From contig NZ_QYRT01000003.1 in the NCBI RefSeq assembly GCF_004923255.1, positions 62,001 through 126,000 of the forward strand: 64,000 bases of DNA, written 5' to 3'. The notes under the pieces are model-generated. The model did not search any database. It was given only the letters and a program-made list of their open reading frames with translations, and was not told where the DNA came from. The stretch is from Subtercola vilae. GTDB taxonomy: Bacteria; Actinomycetota; Actinomycetes; Actinomycetales; Microbacteriaceae. Of this stretch, positions 44,173 through 54,094 are shown in pieces. Each line of letters begins with the position of its first letter. Position 1 is the first letter of the stretch. The position numbers were made by a program, and so were the translations under genes.

Positions 44173-45005
44173 CCACCTCAGAACAGAACACCACCGAGCC
44201 GATCAGAGTGGTGGTGTGGGGCGAGAACCGCCACGAACAGGTCAACCCTGTCGTTCGCGGTATCTACCCTGACGGCATGCACAGCACTATTGCAGAGGGA
44301 ATCACTCGCCTGCTCGGCGCTGCTGCCGTGGTGACGACCCGTGTACTCGACGATTCCGAGCACGGGATGACCGAGCAGACGCTCGCGAATACCGACGTGC
44401 TGCTCTGGTGGGGGCACACCGCACACGAAGAAGTAGCCGACGAGGTTGTCGAGCGCATCCATCGGCACGTGCTTCAGGGGATGGGCATCATCGTGCTGCA
44501 TTCGGGGCACCACTCGAAGATCTTTCGCCGCCTGATGGGCACCACGTGCAGCCTCCGCTGGCGCAACGACGCTGATAGCGAGCTGGTGTGGACAGTTGCG
44601 CCGCGGCATCCGATCTCCGACGGTGTTCCGCAGCCGATTGTCATCCCGGGCCAGGAGATGTACGGCGAATTCTTCGATATCCCTGAACCCGATGAGCTCG
44701 TGTTCATCAGCAGTTTCTCGGGCGGGGAGGTGTTTCGAAGCGGCGTCACCTACCGGCGCGGGTACGGCAAGGTGTTCTATTTCAGCCCGGGCGATGAGAT
44801 CTTCCCTGTGTACCACCACCCCGATGTGCAGAGAGTCATCGCGAATGGGGTGCAGTGGGCGAAGCCCGAGCGTGCCCGGGAATCGTATCTCGTGACACCG
44901 ATGTACCTGTCTGGAGAGTTCGACCGCCCGGTGCTGACCTCGCCTGCAGGGCTGGTCGACTACTACACTCGCGAGCTCGTCGAACCACGGGAGTTGCACG
45001 AGTGA
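44169..45005 (+). CDS. ThuA-domain (class I glutamine amidotransferase-like) protein
   Basis: A 278-residue ThuA-like protein. The core shows [13 protein letters not shown] at the first strand, [20 protein letters not shown], a nucleophile-elbow-like [13 protein letters not shown] without the Cys of true amidotransferases, and a late [19 protein letters not shown]. ThuA from trehalose-utilisation loci is linked to 3-keto-sugars. Coupling to a Gfo/Idh/MocA gene and three glycosidase genes suggests a keto-sugar step here; this is inference. The start is ATG at 44169 overlapping the previous stop. Confidence 0.85.
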   Translation: MTTSEQNTTEPIRVVVWGENRHEQVNPVVRGIYPDGMHSTIAEGITRLLGAAAVVTTRVLDDSEHGMTEQTLANTDVLLWWGHTAHEEVADEVVERIHRHVLQGMGIIVLHSGHHSKIFRRLMGTTCSLRWRNDADSELVWTVAPRHPISDGVPQPIVIPGQEMYGEFFDIPEPDELVFISSFSGGEVFRSGVTYRRGYGKVFYFSPGDEIFPVYHHPDVQRVIANGVQWAKPERARESYLVTPMYLSGEFDRPVLTSPAGLVDYYTRELVEPRELHE

Positions 45006-48000
45006 GCGACGAGTCGAATCCGAACGGTCGGGTGCGGCTCGACGCCTCTGCGCTCGCGATGCAGCGTGTACGTCGATTCACGCGATTTCGCATCCAACCG
45101 GCGCTCTACCGGGAGTCGCGCGCAGTCGAAGTGGCCGCCTGGGCCGTCGGCGGTGAACCGGTGACGTTCGCGTACGCCGTGAAGCAGACCTTCGAGCCGA
45201 TGAGCCTCGGTGCCCGATGGGGCCGGCCGTGGGACACCGTCTGGTTCGACGTGCGAGGTGAGGTTCCGGCCGACTGGGCGCCGGAAGAAACCGAGCTCGT
45301 GGTGGATCTCGGATTCACCGGGGACCAGCCGGGATTTCAGGCCGAGGCCACGGCATACCGACCTGACGGCTCGATCGTGAAGGCGATCGAACCCTTCAAC
45401 GCGTGGGTGCCGCTACCCCAACCGGGCCCGTTCCGATTACTACTCGAGGCTGCGGCGAACCCGCTCGTGCAGGTTCCGTACGAGTACGAGCCCACGTCGC
45501 TCGGCGACCTGGCAACCTCTGGCGACGAACCCTTCTACCGATTGCTGAAGCTCGAAGTGGCCCGGCGCGACCTCGTGGTGTGGGAGCTGCTGCAAGACAT
45601 CGTGACCCTCGATGGGCTCGTCGATGTGCTGCCCCGAGACGGTGCCAGGCGCGCGGAGATCGTTCATGCGCTCGAACGCATGGTCGACCTGATGGATCCC
45701 GACGACGTTTCCGCATCGGCGGCGCTCGGACGCAGCGCTCTCGCCGGAGTACTGGCAACGACGGCCCCCGCCAGCGCTCTCACCGTCTCAGCAGTCGGTC
45801 ACGCTCACATCGACTGCGCATGGCTCTGGCCGACCCGTGAGACGGTGCGAAAGGTCGCACGCACCTTCGCAAACGTTCTCGATCTCATCGACCGTGACGC
45901 CGATTTCGTCTTCGCCGCGTCGTCTGCGCAGCAATACGCCTGGCTTCAGCAGAGCCAGCCTGTGCTGTTCGAGAGGGTTCGGGCTGCCGTCGCTGCCGGT
46001 CGCATTCGACCGGTGGGCGGCATGTGGGTCGAGTCAGACACGAACATGCCCGGGGGAGAAGCCCTTGCGCGGCAGTTCGTCATGGGAAAGCAGTACTTTC
46101 TTCACGAGTTCGGGGTGGAGACCGACGAGGTATGGCTGCCCGACTCGTTCGGTTACAGCGCCGCTCTGCCCCAGATCGCCCGCGCCGCGGGGGCCCGGTA
46201 CTTTCTCACCCAGAAGCCGTCGTGGAACGAGACAAACAAGATGCCGTTCTCGACTTTTCACTGGGAGGGTATCGACGGGTCGCGCGTGTTCACGCACTTT
46301 CCCCCGGCAGAGACGTACAACTCCGACCTCGGGGCGCTGGATCTCGCCCGTACTGAACGCACCTTCAGCGAGAAGGGGGCAGCCCGCGAAGTGCTCGGCC
46401 TCTTCGGGTGGGGTGACGGGGGCGGCGGGCCGACCCGCGAGATGCTCGCGCAGGCCGCTCGCAAGCGTGACCTCGATGGGTCGCCGAAGGTGCGGTTGTC
46501 AGATCCGCACTCCTTCTTCACCGCGGCGGAGGCAGAACTGAGCGACCCGCCGGTGTGGATCGGCGAGATGTATCTCGAGTTGCACCGCGGCACTCTGGTC
46601 TCTCAACAGAAGACGAAGCGCGGCAACCGCCACAGCGAGGCGCTTCTCAGGCAGGCGGAGCTCTGGTCGAGCACGGCAACGATTCTGCGAGGCGCGCCGT
46701 ACCCCGCGGCCGAGCTGAAAGAGGCCTGGCAGACGGTGCTGCTGCAGCAGTTTCACGACATTCTCCCCGGCACCTCTATCGCGTGGGTGCATCAGGATGC
46801 CGAAGCCGCGTACGCACGCGTGGAGGCGTCACTCACGGCTCTCATTTCTGCGGCGATTGCAGAATTGACCGCCGAGCGTGAGAGCGGCGATGGTGGCACG
46901 CCACTCGCCGCCAACGCGGGCCCCTATGCCCAGAACGGTGTCGAAGCGATGGGTATCGGGCCGGTTTCTCTTCGCACACCCGTGATGCCGCGTGCGCTCG
47001 GCGGCACGTTCGTGCTGGAGGATCCGACACTGCGCGTTGTGATCGACGCGGCGGGCACACTGGTCTCCGTGCGGGATCTCACCGTGGGCCGCGAGATGCT
47101 ACCCGAGGCAACAGCCGGAGCCGTGTTGCAGGTTCTGCGTGACACCCCGCGTGAGTGGGATGCCTGGGACATCAATGAAGAAGACCAACGCTCCGGCCGC
47201 GAGCTTCGTGACCCCGTTTCTGTTCGAATCGACGGCGACGCTGTTGCGGTGCGCCATGAGTTCGGAGCCTCATCCATCGACCTGCGATTTCGCATCGCCG
47301 ACGGCCGCCTCGACCTGGCCTTCGACATCGACTGGCGCGAGTCGCAGAAACTGCTGAAACTCGCCTTTCCGATCGATGTGCGCGCCGACCATGCCACGTC
47401 TGAGATTCAGTTCGGGCACCTGCATCGGCCCCTCCATCGAAACACGTCGTGGGATGCCGCGCGGTTCGAGACGGTCGCCCACCGCTGGATACATGTCGGC
47501 GAGCCGTCGTGGGGTGTGGCGATTGCCAACGACGTCGTCTACGGCCACGACATGCGCACGCTGACCGCGCCGTCAGGCCGACCCATGGTGATGGCCCGGC
47601 TGTCGCTCTTGCGGGCTCCGAACTACCCCGATCCGAGTGCTGATCGCGGTGCACACTCCTTTACGGTCAGCCTGCGGCCCGGCGGCATAGCCGAGGCGGT
47701 CGAAGACGGCTATCGGCAGAGCCTCGTGCCGTTGCCCACCCACGGCACGCCGGTAGCGCCACTGCTGGTGGTGTCGAACCCGGCTGTTGTCATCGAAGCG
47801 GTGAAGCTCGCTGAAGACGACAGCGGAGACCTGGTGGTGCGTCTGTACGAAGCCCACGGCAACCGCTCGTCGGCGACCCTCGAGACGTCGATCGACTGGC
47901 ACGCAGTCGAACCGACCGACCTGCTCGAGCGAGTAGTCTCGAGCAACGCGATCCGCTCGTCGGCCCCACGACGGCTCGAACTGCAACTGCGCCCCTTCGA

Positions 48001-48043
48001 ACTGTTGACCTTGAGATTCCGCGCGCCGCGCGCGTCACCGTGA
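45002..48043 (+). CDS. GH38 alpha-mannosidase
   Basis: A 1013-residue cytosolic glycosidase without a signal peptide. The zinc site [10 protein letters not shown] (H267, H269, D271) and probable nucleophile D381 in [15 protein letters not shown] are clear. The middle helical domain contains [14 protein letters not shown], and a large C-terminal beta domain completes it, as in MngB/Ams1-type enzymes. It should release alpha-linked mannose from imported oligosaccharides. The GTG start overlaps the ThuA stop (GTGA). Length is typical. Confidence 0.93.
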   Translation: MSDESNPNGRVRLDASALAMQRVRRFTRFRIQPALYRESRAVEVAAWAVGGEPVTFAYAVKQTFEPMSLGARWGRPWDTVWFDVRGEVPADWAPEETELVVDLGFTGDQPGFQAEATAYRPDGSIVKAIEPFNAWVPLPQPGPFRLLLEAAANPLVQVPYEYEPTSLGDLATSGDEPFYRLLKLEVARRDLVVWELLQDIVTLDGLVDVLPRDGARRAEIVHALERMVDLMDPDDVSASAALGRSALAGVLATTAPASALTVSAVGHAHIDCAWLWPTRETVRKVARTFANVLDLIDRDADFVFAASSAQQYAWLQQSQPVLFERVRAAVAAGRIRPVGGMWVESDTNMPGGEALARQFVMGKQYFLHEFGVETDEVWLPDSFGYSAALPQIARAAGARYFLTQKPSWNETNKMPFSTFHWEGIDGSRVFTHFPPAETYNSDLGALDLARTERTFSEKGAAREVLGLFGWGDGGGGPTREMLAQAARKRDLDGSPKVRLSDPHSFFTAAEAELSDPPVWIGEMYLELHRGTLVSQQKTKRGNRHSEALLRQAELWSSTATILRGAPYPAAELKEAWQTVLLQQFHDILPGTSIAWVHQDAEAAYARVEASLTALISAAIAELTAERESGDGGTPLAANAGPYAQNGVEAMGIGPVSLRTPVMPRALGGTFVLEDPTLRVVIDAAGTLVSVRDLTVGREMLPEATAGAVLQVLRDTPREWDAWDINEEDQRSGRELRDPVSVRIDGDAVAVRHEFGASSIDLRFRIADGRLDLAFDIDWRESQKLLKLAFPIDVRADHATSEIQFGHLHRPLHRNTSWDAARFETVAHRWIHVGEPSWGVAIANDVVYGHDMRTLTAPSGRPMVMARLSLLRAPNYPDPSADRGAHSFTVSLRPGGIAEAVEDGYRQSLVPLPTHGTPVAPLLVVSNPAVVIEAVKLAEDDSGDLVVRLYEAHGNRSSATLETSIDWHAVEPTDLLERVVSSNAIRSSAPRRLELQLRPFELLTLRFRAPRASP

Positions 48044-48054
48044 AAGGCCCCTCG

Positions 48055-51000
48055 ATGAACGACACGACTCACTACCTGAACGACGTCGGCCCCGGTCGTG
48101 GTCAGCGACGGCCCGCACGGTCGTGGTTGCATTCAGACGCGCCCACCCTGGCGCTCGACGGTACGTGGCGGTTTCGCCTTCTGAGCGGCGCCCCTGGAAC
48201 CCTCGGGGCTCCCGATGTTCTGCCAGACGGAGAACCGGTCGATGCGTTCGCCGCTGCAGAATTCGACGACTCGGCCTGGGATGAGCTGCCTGTGCCGAGC
48301 CACTGGGTGCTGCACGCAGAGGGCCGCTACGGTTTTCCCCAGTACACCAATGTGCAGCTGCCCTTTGCCCAAGACCCACCGTTCTCACCCGACGAGAACC
48401 CGACCGGAGATCACCGCCGGTCGTTCGTGCTGCCGCCGGAATGGATGCAGCGGGGCGTGTTCGAAGCCGTGGTGTTGCGCTTCGAGGGCGTCGAGTCGCG
48501 GTACCGGGTGTGGGTCAACGGAGTCGAGATCGGGGTGGGTACAGGCTCGCGCCTGGCCCAGGAGTTCGATGTGACCGATGCCGTGCAGGCCGGGCACAAC
48601 ACCATCGCGGTGCGCGTGCACCAATGGTCGGCTTCGACCTATATTGAAGATCAAGACCAGTGGTGGCTGCCCGGTATCTACCGCTCGGTGACCCTCCAGG
48701 CGCGCCCGGTCGGCGGCATCGAAGACGTGTGGCTCCGCGCTGGCTTCGACCACACCACCGGCAGGGGATTGCTGACGACGGAGTTGCGCGCCGGCGACGC
48801 CGCATTCCCCGTGCGCCTGCGCATTCCCGAACTCGACATCGATGTCGAGTGGGCGGCAGCTTCTGAAGTGAAGCCGACAGAGGTCGCCGCGGTCCTGCCC
48901 TGGACGGCGGAGAGCCCGCGGCTCTACGCCGCCACGGTCACCGGCGGTCACGGGGCCGAGACGATTGAACTCATGCTGGGATTTCGCACCATCGAGATCG
49001 TGGGCGACCAGTTTCTCGTCAACGGGCGCCGCGTGGTGCTGCACGGCATGAACCGGCACGAAACGAACCCCGATCTCGGCCGCGGTTTCGATGAAGAGTT
49101 CGTGCGTCGCGACCTCGAGCTGATGAAGCGCCACAATGTCAACGCCATTCGCACGGCGCACTATCCGCCGCATCCCCGGGTGCTCGACCTCGCCGACGAA
49201 CTGGGCTTCTGGGTCATGCTCGAGTGCGACATCGAGACGCATGCCTTTCATCATGGCGGCAGCGTGTTCGGGCCCGGTACCGACGAGTGGATGGGCAATC
49301 CGAGCGAAGACCCGGCCTGGCTCCCCACGTACCTCGATCGCATCGAGCGAACCGTCGAGCGCGACAAGAACCACCCCTGCATCGTGATGTTCTCGCTCGG
49401 CAACGAGTCTGGAACCGGCGCCAACCTGGCTGCCATGTCGGAGTGGGTTCACGCCCGCGACCCCGAGCGCCCCGTTCACTACGAAGGAGACAAGACGGGT
49501 GCCTACACTGACGTGTATTCGCGCATGTATGCCTCGATTGCCGAAGTGACGAGCATCGGCAGTGACTCGACCGAGCTTTTGCTCGATGCCTCGGGCGCGC
49601 AGTCGGCGAAGCTTCGCACGAAGCCGTTTCTGCTCTGCGAGTACGTTCACGCCATGGGCAACGGGCCGGGCGGCATCGACCTCTACGAAAACCTGGTCGA
49701 CCAGTACCCGCGGCTGCACGGCGGCTTCGTGTGGGAGTGGCGCGACCACGGCATACGCACGCGAACGCCCGACGGCACCGAGTTCTTCGGCTACGGCGGC
49801 GACTTCGGTGAGACCGGTGTGCACGACGGTCACTTCTGTATGGATGGCATGGTGCTCTCCGATGGAACGCCCACCCCCGGCCTCGTCGAGTTCAAGGCGG
49901 TCACCGCCCCCCTCCGCTTCTCTCTCACCGTTGTCGAACAGTCGGTGCGGGTGACCGTCTCGAACAGACGCCACTCATCCGATGCCTCAGACCTCACCTT
50001 CGCGTGGCGCATCGAGCACAACGGAGTCAGGGTTGCCGTTGGCCTGCTCGACGTGGTCTCCGAGATCGGTGTGGCCCTGCCGGCCGGGTCGGCTGTGACC
50101 GTCGACGTAGCTGTTGACCCCACTCTGCTGAGGATTCAGACCGGAGAACTGTGGTTCACGGTTGAGGCACAACTCGCCATCGACACCGCCTGGGCGCCGG
50201 CGGGGCACGTACTCGCCGTACAGCAGACGCTTCTGCAGACGGGCGCGGCGCCCCAGCGCTCGCGGTTCGCGCCAGACCCGAAGGCTCTGGCGGCATCCGG
50301 ACCCCAACGCGACGCCTTCGCGCGGCAAACCCTCGGTCCGGCAGAATTCACGTCGGGCAGGCTCAGCGCCCTGGCCGGCCAGAGCATCTCCGGGCCTCGA
50401 CTCGAGCTCTGGCGCGCCCCCACCGACAACGACGGCGGCTCGCACATGGGCAGCTACGACGTCAGTGACCCGATGCAAGGGCGGGGGCTCGGAATACCGG
50501 GCCCGTCGTACGCAGACCAATGGCGAGGCGCCGGGCTTGACCGGTTGAGAAGCCGCGTGGTCGATGTTCAGGCCACCGCGACCACCTTCGAACGCACAAC
50601 CCGCTGGGCCGCAGCAGACACGCGTGTCGCGGTCACCCTCGACGAGCAGTGGCAGATCGATGGCGAGGCAGTGCTCCTCAGCCTTCGGATGATTCCCTCC
50701 TCCCGCTGGAACATCGTCTTTCCGCGGCTCGGAGTGCGGTTCGACCTGCCGGCCGATGTGGTCGGTGCGGAGTGGTTCGGTACGGGGCCGGGGGAGTCGT
50801 ACCCCGACTCGCGCCGCGGAGTTCAGGTTGGCCGTTTTCGTGCCGGAATCGACGAGCTGACGTTCCCGTACGCCTGGCCTCAGGAGAGCGGGCATCGGAG
50901 CGACGTGCGGCAACTCGACATCGACTCCGCGCAGGGGTCGTGGTTGCGTATCGAGGCAGAACACGATGTTCGGGGCCGGCTGCCGGGGTTCACCCTCGCC

Positions 51001-51189
51001 CGGCACACCGCCCACGAGGTCGCCCGCGCAACCCACCAGCACGAACTGCTCACGCCCACTGCGACGTACCTGTACCTCGATGTCGCACAGAACGGTCTCG
51101 GCTCGCGGGCGTGCGGCCCAGACGTCTGGCCAGACGCACTGCTCCGCCCCGAGACCCGTTCGATGAAGCTGAGATTCGAGGCCCGATGA
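48055..51189 (+). CDS. GH2 beta-galactosidase (LacZ-like)
   Basis: A 1044-residue enzyme with the five-domain LacZ layout. The jelly roll lies at about residues 40-215, then an Ig-like domain, the barrel, a second Ig-like domain and the C-terminal beta-sandwich. Acid/base E451 is in SLGNESGTGAN and nucleophile E529 in LLCEYVHAMGNGPGG. The metal-loop MNRHETNPDLGRGFDEEF is present. I chose ATG 48055, which has GAAAGG about 7 nt upstream; a GTG at 48040 overlapping the GH38 stop is equally in frame. No signal peptide, so it acts inside the cell on imported sugars. Confidence 0.92.
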   Translation: MNDTTHYLNDVGPGRGQRRPARSWLHSDAPTLALDGTWRFRLLSGAPGTLGAPDVLPDGEPVDAFAAAEFDDSAWDELPVPSHWVLHAEGRYGFPQYTNVQLPFAQDPPFSPDENPTGDHRRSFVLPPEWMQRGVFEAVVLRFEGVESRYRVWVNGVEIGVGTGSRLAQEFDVTDAVQAGHNTIAVRVHQWSASTYIEDQDQWWLPGIYRSVTLQARPVGGIEDVWLRAGFDHTTGRGLLTTELRAGDAAFPVRLRIPELDIDVEWAAASEVKPTEVAAVLPWTAESPRLYAATVTGGHGAETIELMLGFRTIEIVGDQFLVNGRRVVLHGMNRHETNPDLGRGFDEEFVRRDLELMKRHNVNAIRTAHYPPHPRVLDLADELGFWVMLECDIETHAFHHGGSVFGPGTDEWMGNPSEDPAWLPTYLDRIERTVERDKNHPCIVMFSLGNESGTGANLAAMSEWVHARDPERPVHYEGDKTGAYTDVYSRMYASIAEVTSIGSDSTELLLDASGAQSAKLRTKPFLLCEYVHAMGNGPGGIDLYENLVDQYPRLHGGFVWEWRDHGIRTRTPDGTEFFGYGGDFGETGVHDGHFCMDGMVLSDGTPTPGLVEFKAVTAPLRFSLTVVEQSVRVTVSNRRHSSDASDLTFAWRIEHNGVRVAVGLLDVVSEIGVALPAGSAVTVDVAVDPTLLRIQTGELWFTVEAQLAIDTAWAPAGHVLAVQQTLLQTGAAPQRSRFAPDPKALAASGPQRDAFARQTLGPAEFTSGRLSALAGQSISGPRLELWRAPTDNDGGSHMGSYDVSDPMQGRGLGIPGPSYADQWRGAGLDRLRSRVVDVQATATTFERTTRWAAADTRVAVTLDEQWQIDGEAVLLSLRMIPSSRWNIVFPRLGVRFDLPADVVGAEWFGTGPGESYPDSRRGVQVGRFRAGIDELTFPYAWPQESGHRSDVRQLDIDSAQGSWLRIEAEHDVRGRLPGFTLARHTAHEVARATHQHELLTPTATYLYLDVAQNGLGSRACGPDVWPDALLRPETRSMKLRFEAR

Positions 51190-53372
51190 ATACGACGGAC
51201 ACGACCCCGCCCAGCGCGCTGGTGCACCTGACGACCGCTGGGGTGAGCCTGCTGCTCGACGCGACCGACGCGCGATTGCCAGCGGTTGTCTACTGGGGGT
51301 CTGCTCTCGGATCGCTCACATCTGAAGACGCTCGCGCGCTTTCTGACGCATTGGTAGAGCCCGCTAGTGGCAACGTGGTCGACCAGCCCGTTCGTCTGGC
51401 ACTGTTGCCAGAGCTGCACGCAGGCTGGGAGGGCAAGCCCGGGGTGGCGGGGCATCGCGATGGTACGGACTGGTCGCCCAAGTTCGCTGTCACGTCGATC
51501 GAGTTCACCACCGAACCTCATCGAGAGGGCATCCTCAGTGAGGCCGGCGCGGCCGCGGTAACGTTTCGGGCCGGTGACGGCCATGCGGGGCTGAGCCTGA
51601 CGATCGAGGTCGAACTGCTGGTGAGCGGGCTGCTGCGCGCCCGCGCCGAACTGACGAACACTGCTGCGGGCACGTACACCGTGACCGACCTGAACGTGGC
51701 GCTGCCGGTACCCTCTCGAGCCAGCGAGATTCTCGATTTTGCCGGCCGTTGGAGTAGAGAGCGCACGCCACAGCGTCGTCAACTTGTCGTCGGCATCCAT
51801 GAGCGAGAAGGCCGAAAGGGCCGCACTGGCCCGGATGCGGCGACGATCCTCAGTGTCGGTACGCCCGGATTCGGCTTTCAGCACGGCGAGGTATGGGGCG
51901 TTCACGTTGCTTTCAGCGGCAATCACCGCCACTACGCCGAGCGCTTGTCGACCGGGTTTCAGGTGGTGGGCGGCGGCGAACTGCTGCTGCCGGGTGAGAT
52001 TCGACTGCAACCCGACGAGAGCTACCGCGGGCCATGGCTCTACGGCGCATACGGTAGCGGGCTCGACGACCAGGCACACCGGTTTCATCGGTACCTTCGC
52101 AGCCGCGCCGAGCATCCGGCAAGCGAGCGACGGGTCACCCTGAATGTGTGGGAGGCGGTGTACTTCGACCACGACTGCGCCCGACTCATCGACTTGGCCG
52201 ACCGTGCGGCAGCGATGGGCGTCGAGCGCTATGTGCTCGACGACGGCTGGTTCTCGGGGCGACGTGACGACACCCGTGGTCTCGGCGACTGGAGCGTCGA
52301 CACAGACGTCTGGCCGACCGGGCTCGCCCCCATTGTCGACCAGGTGAGGGGCCTCGGCATGGAATTCGGGCTCTGGTTCGAGCCCGAGATGATCAACGAA
52401 GACAGCGACCTGGCGCGGGCGCACCCGGAGTGGATCATGCAGACCGGCGGGCGGCTGCCCGTCGAGTCGCGGCATCAACAGGTGCTGAATCTCGGCATCC
52501 CTGCGGCATACGACCATATCGTGGAACGCATGTCGAGCATCCTCTCGGAGTACGACATCACGTACATCAAGTGGGATCACAATAGAGACCTGATCGACGC
52601 CGGCACCTACCCCTCCGGCGCTCCCGGAGTTCACGAGCAGACCCTCGCCGCCTACCGCCTGATGGATGATCTCAAGCGACGGCACCCCGGTCTCGAAATC
52701 GAATCGTGCGCCTCAGGCGGATCGCGCGTCGACCTCGGTGTCATCGAGCGAACCGACCGGGTGTGGGTGAGCGACTGCCTCGACTCGGTCGACCGGCAGC
52801 AGATGAACCGTTGGACGATGCAGCTCCTTCCCGCCGAGATGCTCGGTTCGCACATCGGATCAGGGGTCAACCACACCACCGGCCGCCGGCACGAGCTGTC
52901 ATTTCGCGCCGCAACAGCTCTGTTCGGTCATTTCGGTATCGAATGGGATCTCACACAAGCCACCCAACAAGAGTCCCTCGACCTCGCTGCGTGGATCGAG
53001 CTCTACAAGAAGCATCGTTCCCTTCTTCACACGGGAGACCTCATGCGGGCCGACCAGACCGACCCCACCCTGCAGGTGTACGGTGCGGTCAGCCCCGACA
53101 AGAGGGAGGCGCTGATCTTCCTGGCCTACCTGGGCAGATCAGATGTGGCACCGCGGCGCGTCTTCACCGTGCCCGGGCTCGCCCCCGACAAGCGGTACCG
53201 AGTTGCTCCTGTGCTCGTCGGCACGCCTGACGACGGGCACACCGACCCCCTCTGGTACGGCGACGGGTCGGGCGTGGTGCTGACAGGTCGCGTTCTCGCT
53301 GCGGCCGGCCTGCAAGCCCCTGGCTCGTTTCCCGAGCGAATTGTGATGTTGCGCGTCACTGAAGAGTGCTGA
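51186..53372 (+). CDS. GH36 alpha-galactosidase
   Basis: A 728-residue enzyme with an N-terminal beta domain, a barrel at about residues 320-620 and a C-terminal sheet. Nucleophile D464 is in YIKWDHNRD and acid/base D530 in VWVSDCLDSVDRQQ. The conserved YVLDDGWFSGRRDDTRGLGDW and GLWFEPEMINEDSDL are typical of group I GH36. It has no signal peptide. It is the last gene of the operon, coupled by an ATGA overlap to the GH2 gene. It would remove alpha-galactose from imported oligosaccharides. Confidence 0.93.
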   Translation: MNTTDTTPPSALVHLTTAGVSLLLDATDARLPAVVYWGSALGSLTSEDARALSDALVEPASGNVVDQPVRLALLPELHAGWEGKPGVAGHRDGTDWSPKFAVTSIEFTTEPHREGILSEAGAAAVTFRAGDGHAGLSLTIEVELLVSGLLRARAELTNTAAGTYTVTDLNVALPVPSRASEILDFAGRWSRERTPQRRQLVVGIHEREGRKGRTGPDAATILSVGTPGFGFQHGEVWGVHVAFSGNHRHYAERLSTGFQVVGGGELLLPGEIRLQPDESYRGPWLYGAYGSGLDDQAHRFHRYLRSRAEHPASERRVTLNVWEAVYFDHDCARLIDLADRAAAMGVERYVLDDGWFSGRRDDTRGLGDWSVDTDVWPTGLAPIVDQVRGLGMEFGLWFEPEMINEDSDLARAHPEWIMQTGGRLPVESRHQQVLNLGIPAAYDHIVERMSSILSEYDITYIKWDHNRDLIDAGTYPSGAPGVHEQTLAAYRLMDDLKRRHPGLEIESCASGGSRVDLGVIERTDRVWVSDCLDSVDRQQMNRWTMQLLPAEMLGSHIGSGVNHTTGRRHELSFRAATALFGHFGIEWDLTQATQQESLDLAAWIELYKKHRSLLHTGDLMRADQTDPTLQVYGAVSPDKREALIFLAYLGRSDVAPRRVFTVPGLAPDKRYRVAPVLVGTPDDGHTDPLWYGDGSGVVLTGRVLAAAGLQAPGSFPERIVMLRVTEEC

Positions 53373-53431
53373 GGAGACCTCGGCTGGTGAAGAGGGAGGG
53401 TCACACCGGGCATAGGCGAGTCGCGCGCACG

Positions 53432-53469
53432 AAAAAGCCCCACTCCCGGTAGAAGCCCGGAAGTGGGGC
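53432..53469 (-). terminator. rho-independent terminator of tRNA-Phe
   Basis: On the minus strand, GCCCCACT pairs with AGTGGGGC and CCGG pairs with CCGG further in, followed by TTTTT. It begins three bases after the 3' end of tRNA-Phe. On the plus strand the same stem could stop transcripts from the GH36 gene. Confidence 0.9.
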
Positions 53470-53471
53470 AG

Positions 53472-53544
53472 TGGCTCCGACCGGCGTCGATCCGGTGACC
53501 TTTCGATTTTCAGTCGAACGCTCTACCAACTGAGCTACAGAGCC
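53472..53544 (-). tRNA. tRNA-Phe (anticodon GAA)
   Basis: A 73-nt cloverleaf on the minus strand. Acceptor stem GGCTCTG/CGGAGCC, D-loop AGCTCAGTTGGTAGAGC, anticodon loop CTGAAAA and a T-arm around GGATCGACGCC. The discriminator is A, and CCA is not encoded. Confidence 0.95.
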
Positions 53545-53570
53545 GAAGGGGCGAGCCCCTCCAGAGGCCG

Positions 53571-53594
53571 AAAAACCCTTCCCGAAGGAAGGGT
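53571..53594 (-). terminator. rho-independent terminator of tRNA-Asp
   Basis: Minus strand: ACCCTTCC and GGAAGGGT close a TTCG tetraloop, followed by five T. It lies 13 nt beyond the 3' end of tRNA-Asp and before tRNA-Phe, so the two tRNAs are separate transcripts. Confidence 0.92.
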
Positions 53595-53607
53595 GAGACG
53601 ACCTTTG

Positions 53608-53681
53608 CGACCCTGACCGGACTTGAACCGGCGACCTCCGCCGTGACAGGGCGGCGCGCTAACCAACTGCGCTACAGGGCC
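53608..53681 (-). tRNA. tRNA-Asp (anticodon GTC)
   Basis: A 74-nt cloverleaf on the minus strand. Acceptor stem GGCCCTG/CAGGGTC (one G-T pair), anticodon stem-loop CCGCC-CTGTCAC-GGCGG and T-loop GGTTCAAGTCC. The discriminator is G; CCA is not encoded. Confidence 0.95.
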
Positions 53682-53786
53682 AAACTTATGAAATTGTGAA
53701 CCGCATTTACTATACCTGAATTGCGCTTCGTGATTTTCGCAACTCGGCCGTACATTGCCGCCCGACCCGATTTGCGCAAGCAAATC

Positions 53787-53831
53787 ACATCGTTAGCTAA
53801 CATCGCGTTAGCCAACACATCGTTAGCTAAC
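53787..53831. repeat. 3 x 15-bp tandem repeat with GTTAGCTAAC palindromes
   Basis: Three 15-bp units end in GTTAGCTAAC (53792), GTTAGCCAAC (53807) and GTTAGCTAAC (53822). The outer two are perfect palindromes. The array sits between tRNA-Asp and tRNA-Glu, immediately before the 3' end of tRNA-Glu. Confidence 0.9.
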
Positions 53832-53833
53832 GG

Positions 53834-53906
53834 TGACCCCAACGGGATTCGAACCCGTGCTACTGCCGTGAAAGGGCAGCGTCCTAGGCCGCTAAACGAT
53901 GGGGCC
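53834..53906 (-). tRNA. tRNA-Glu (anticodon TTC)
   Basis: A 73-nt cloverleaf on the minus strand. Acceptor stem GGCCCCA/TGGGGTC, anticodon stem-loop CTGCC-CTTTCAC-GGCAG and T-arm GGGTTCGAATCCC. The discriminator is A; CCA is not encoded. It is upstream of tRNA-Asp on the same strand. Confidence 0.95.
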
Positions 53907-54094
53907 GTTTTGACAACTCAACGAGTATGCCACACCTCGAGGCCCGGCGTCGAATCCGTCGAATCTGTGCGGCGTCTGTGCAGTCGGCGCCGGGCGGCGT
54001 GGGCTCGGGAGCGGGGCGAAAGGGCCGTTAGATTGGCCGGAACAGACCGGGCGATCTGGATGCCTGTGGCCAGCTGCTGACAGGAAATCTGCTG

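Noticed and set aside
48385-49974. Long minus-strand open frame across the GH2 gene
   Set aside because: Antisense to a well-conserved beta-galactosidase including both catalytic Glu regions; composition is His/Arg-rich as expected for a shadow frame.
53721-54080. Plus-strand frame with SLAN repeats across the tRNA region
   Set aside because: It reads through tRNA-Glu in antisense; the peptide repeat simply reflects the 15-bp DNA repeat.
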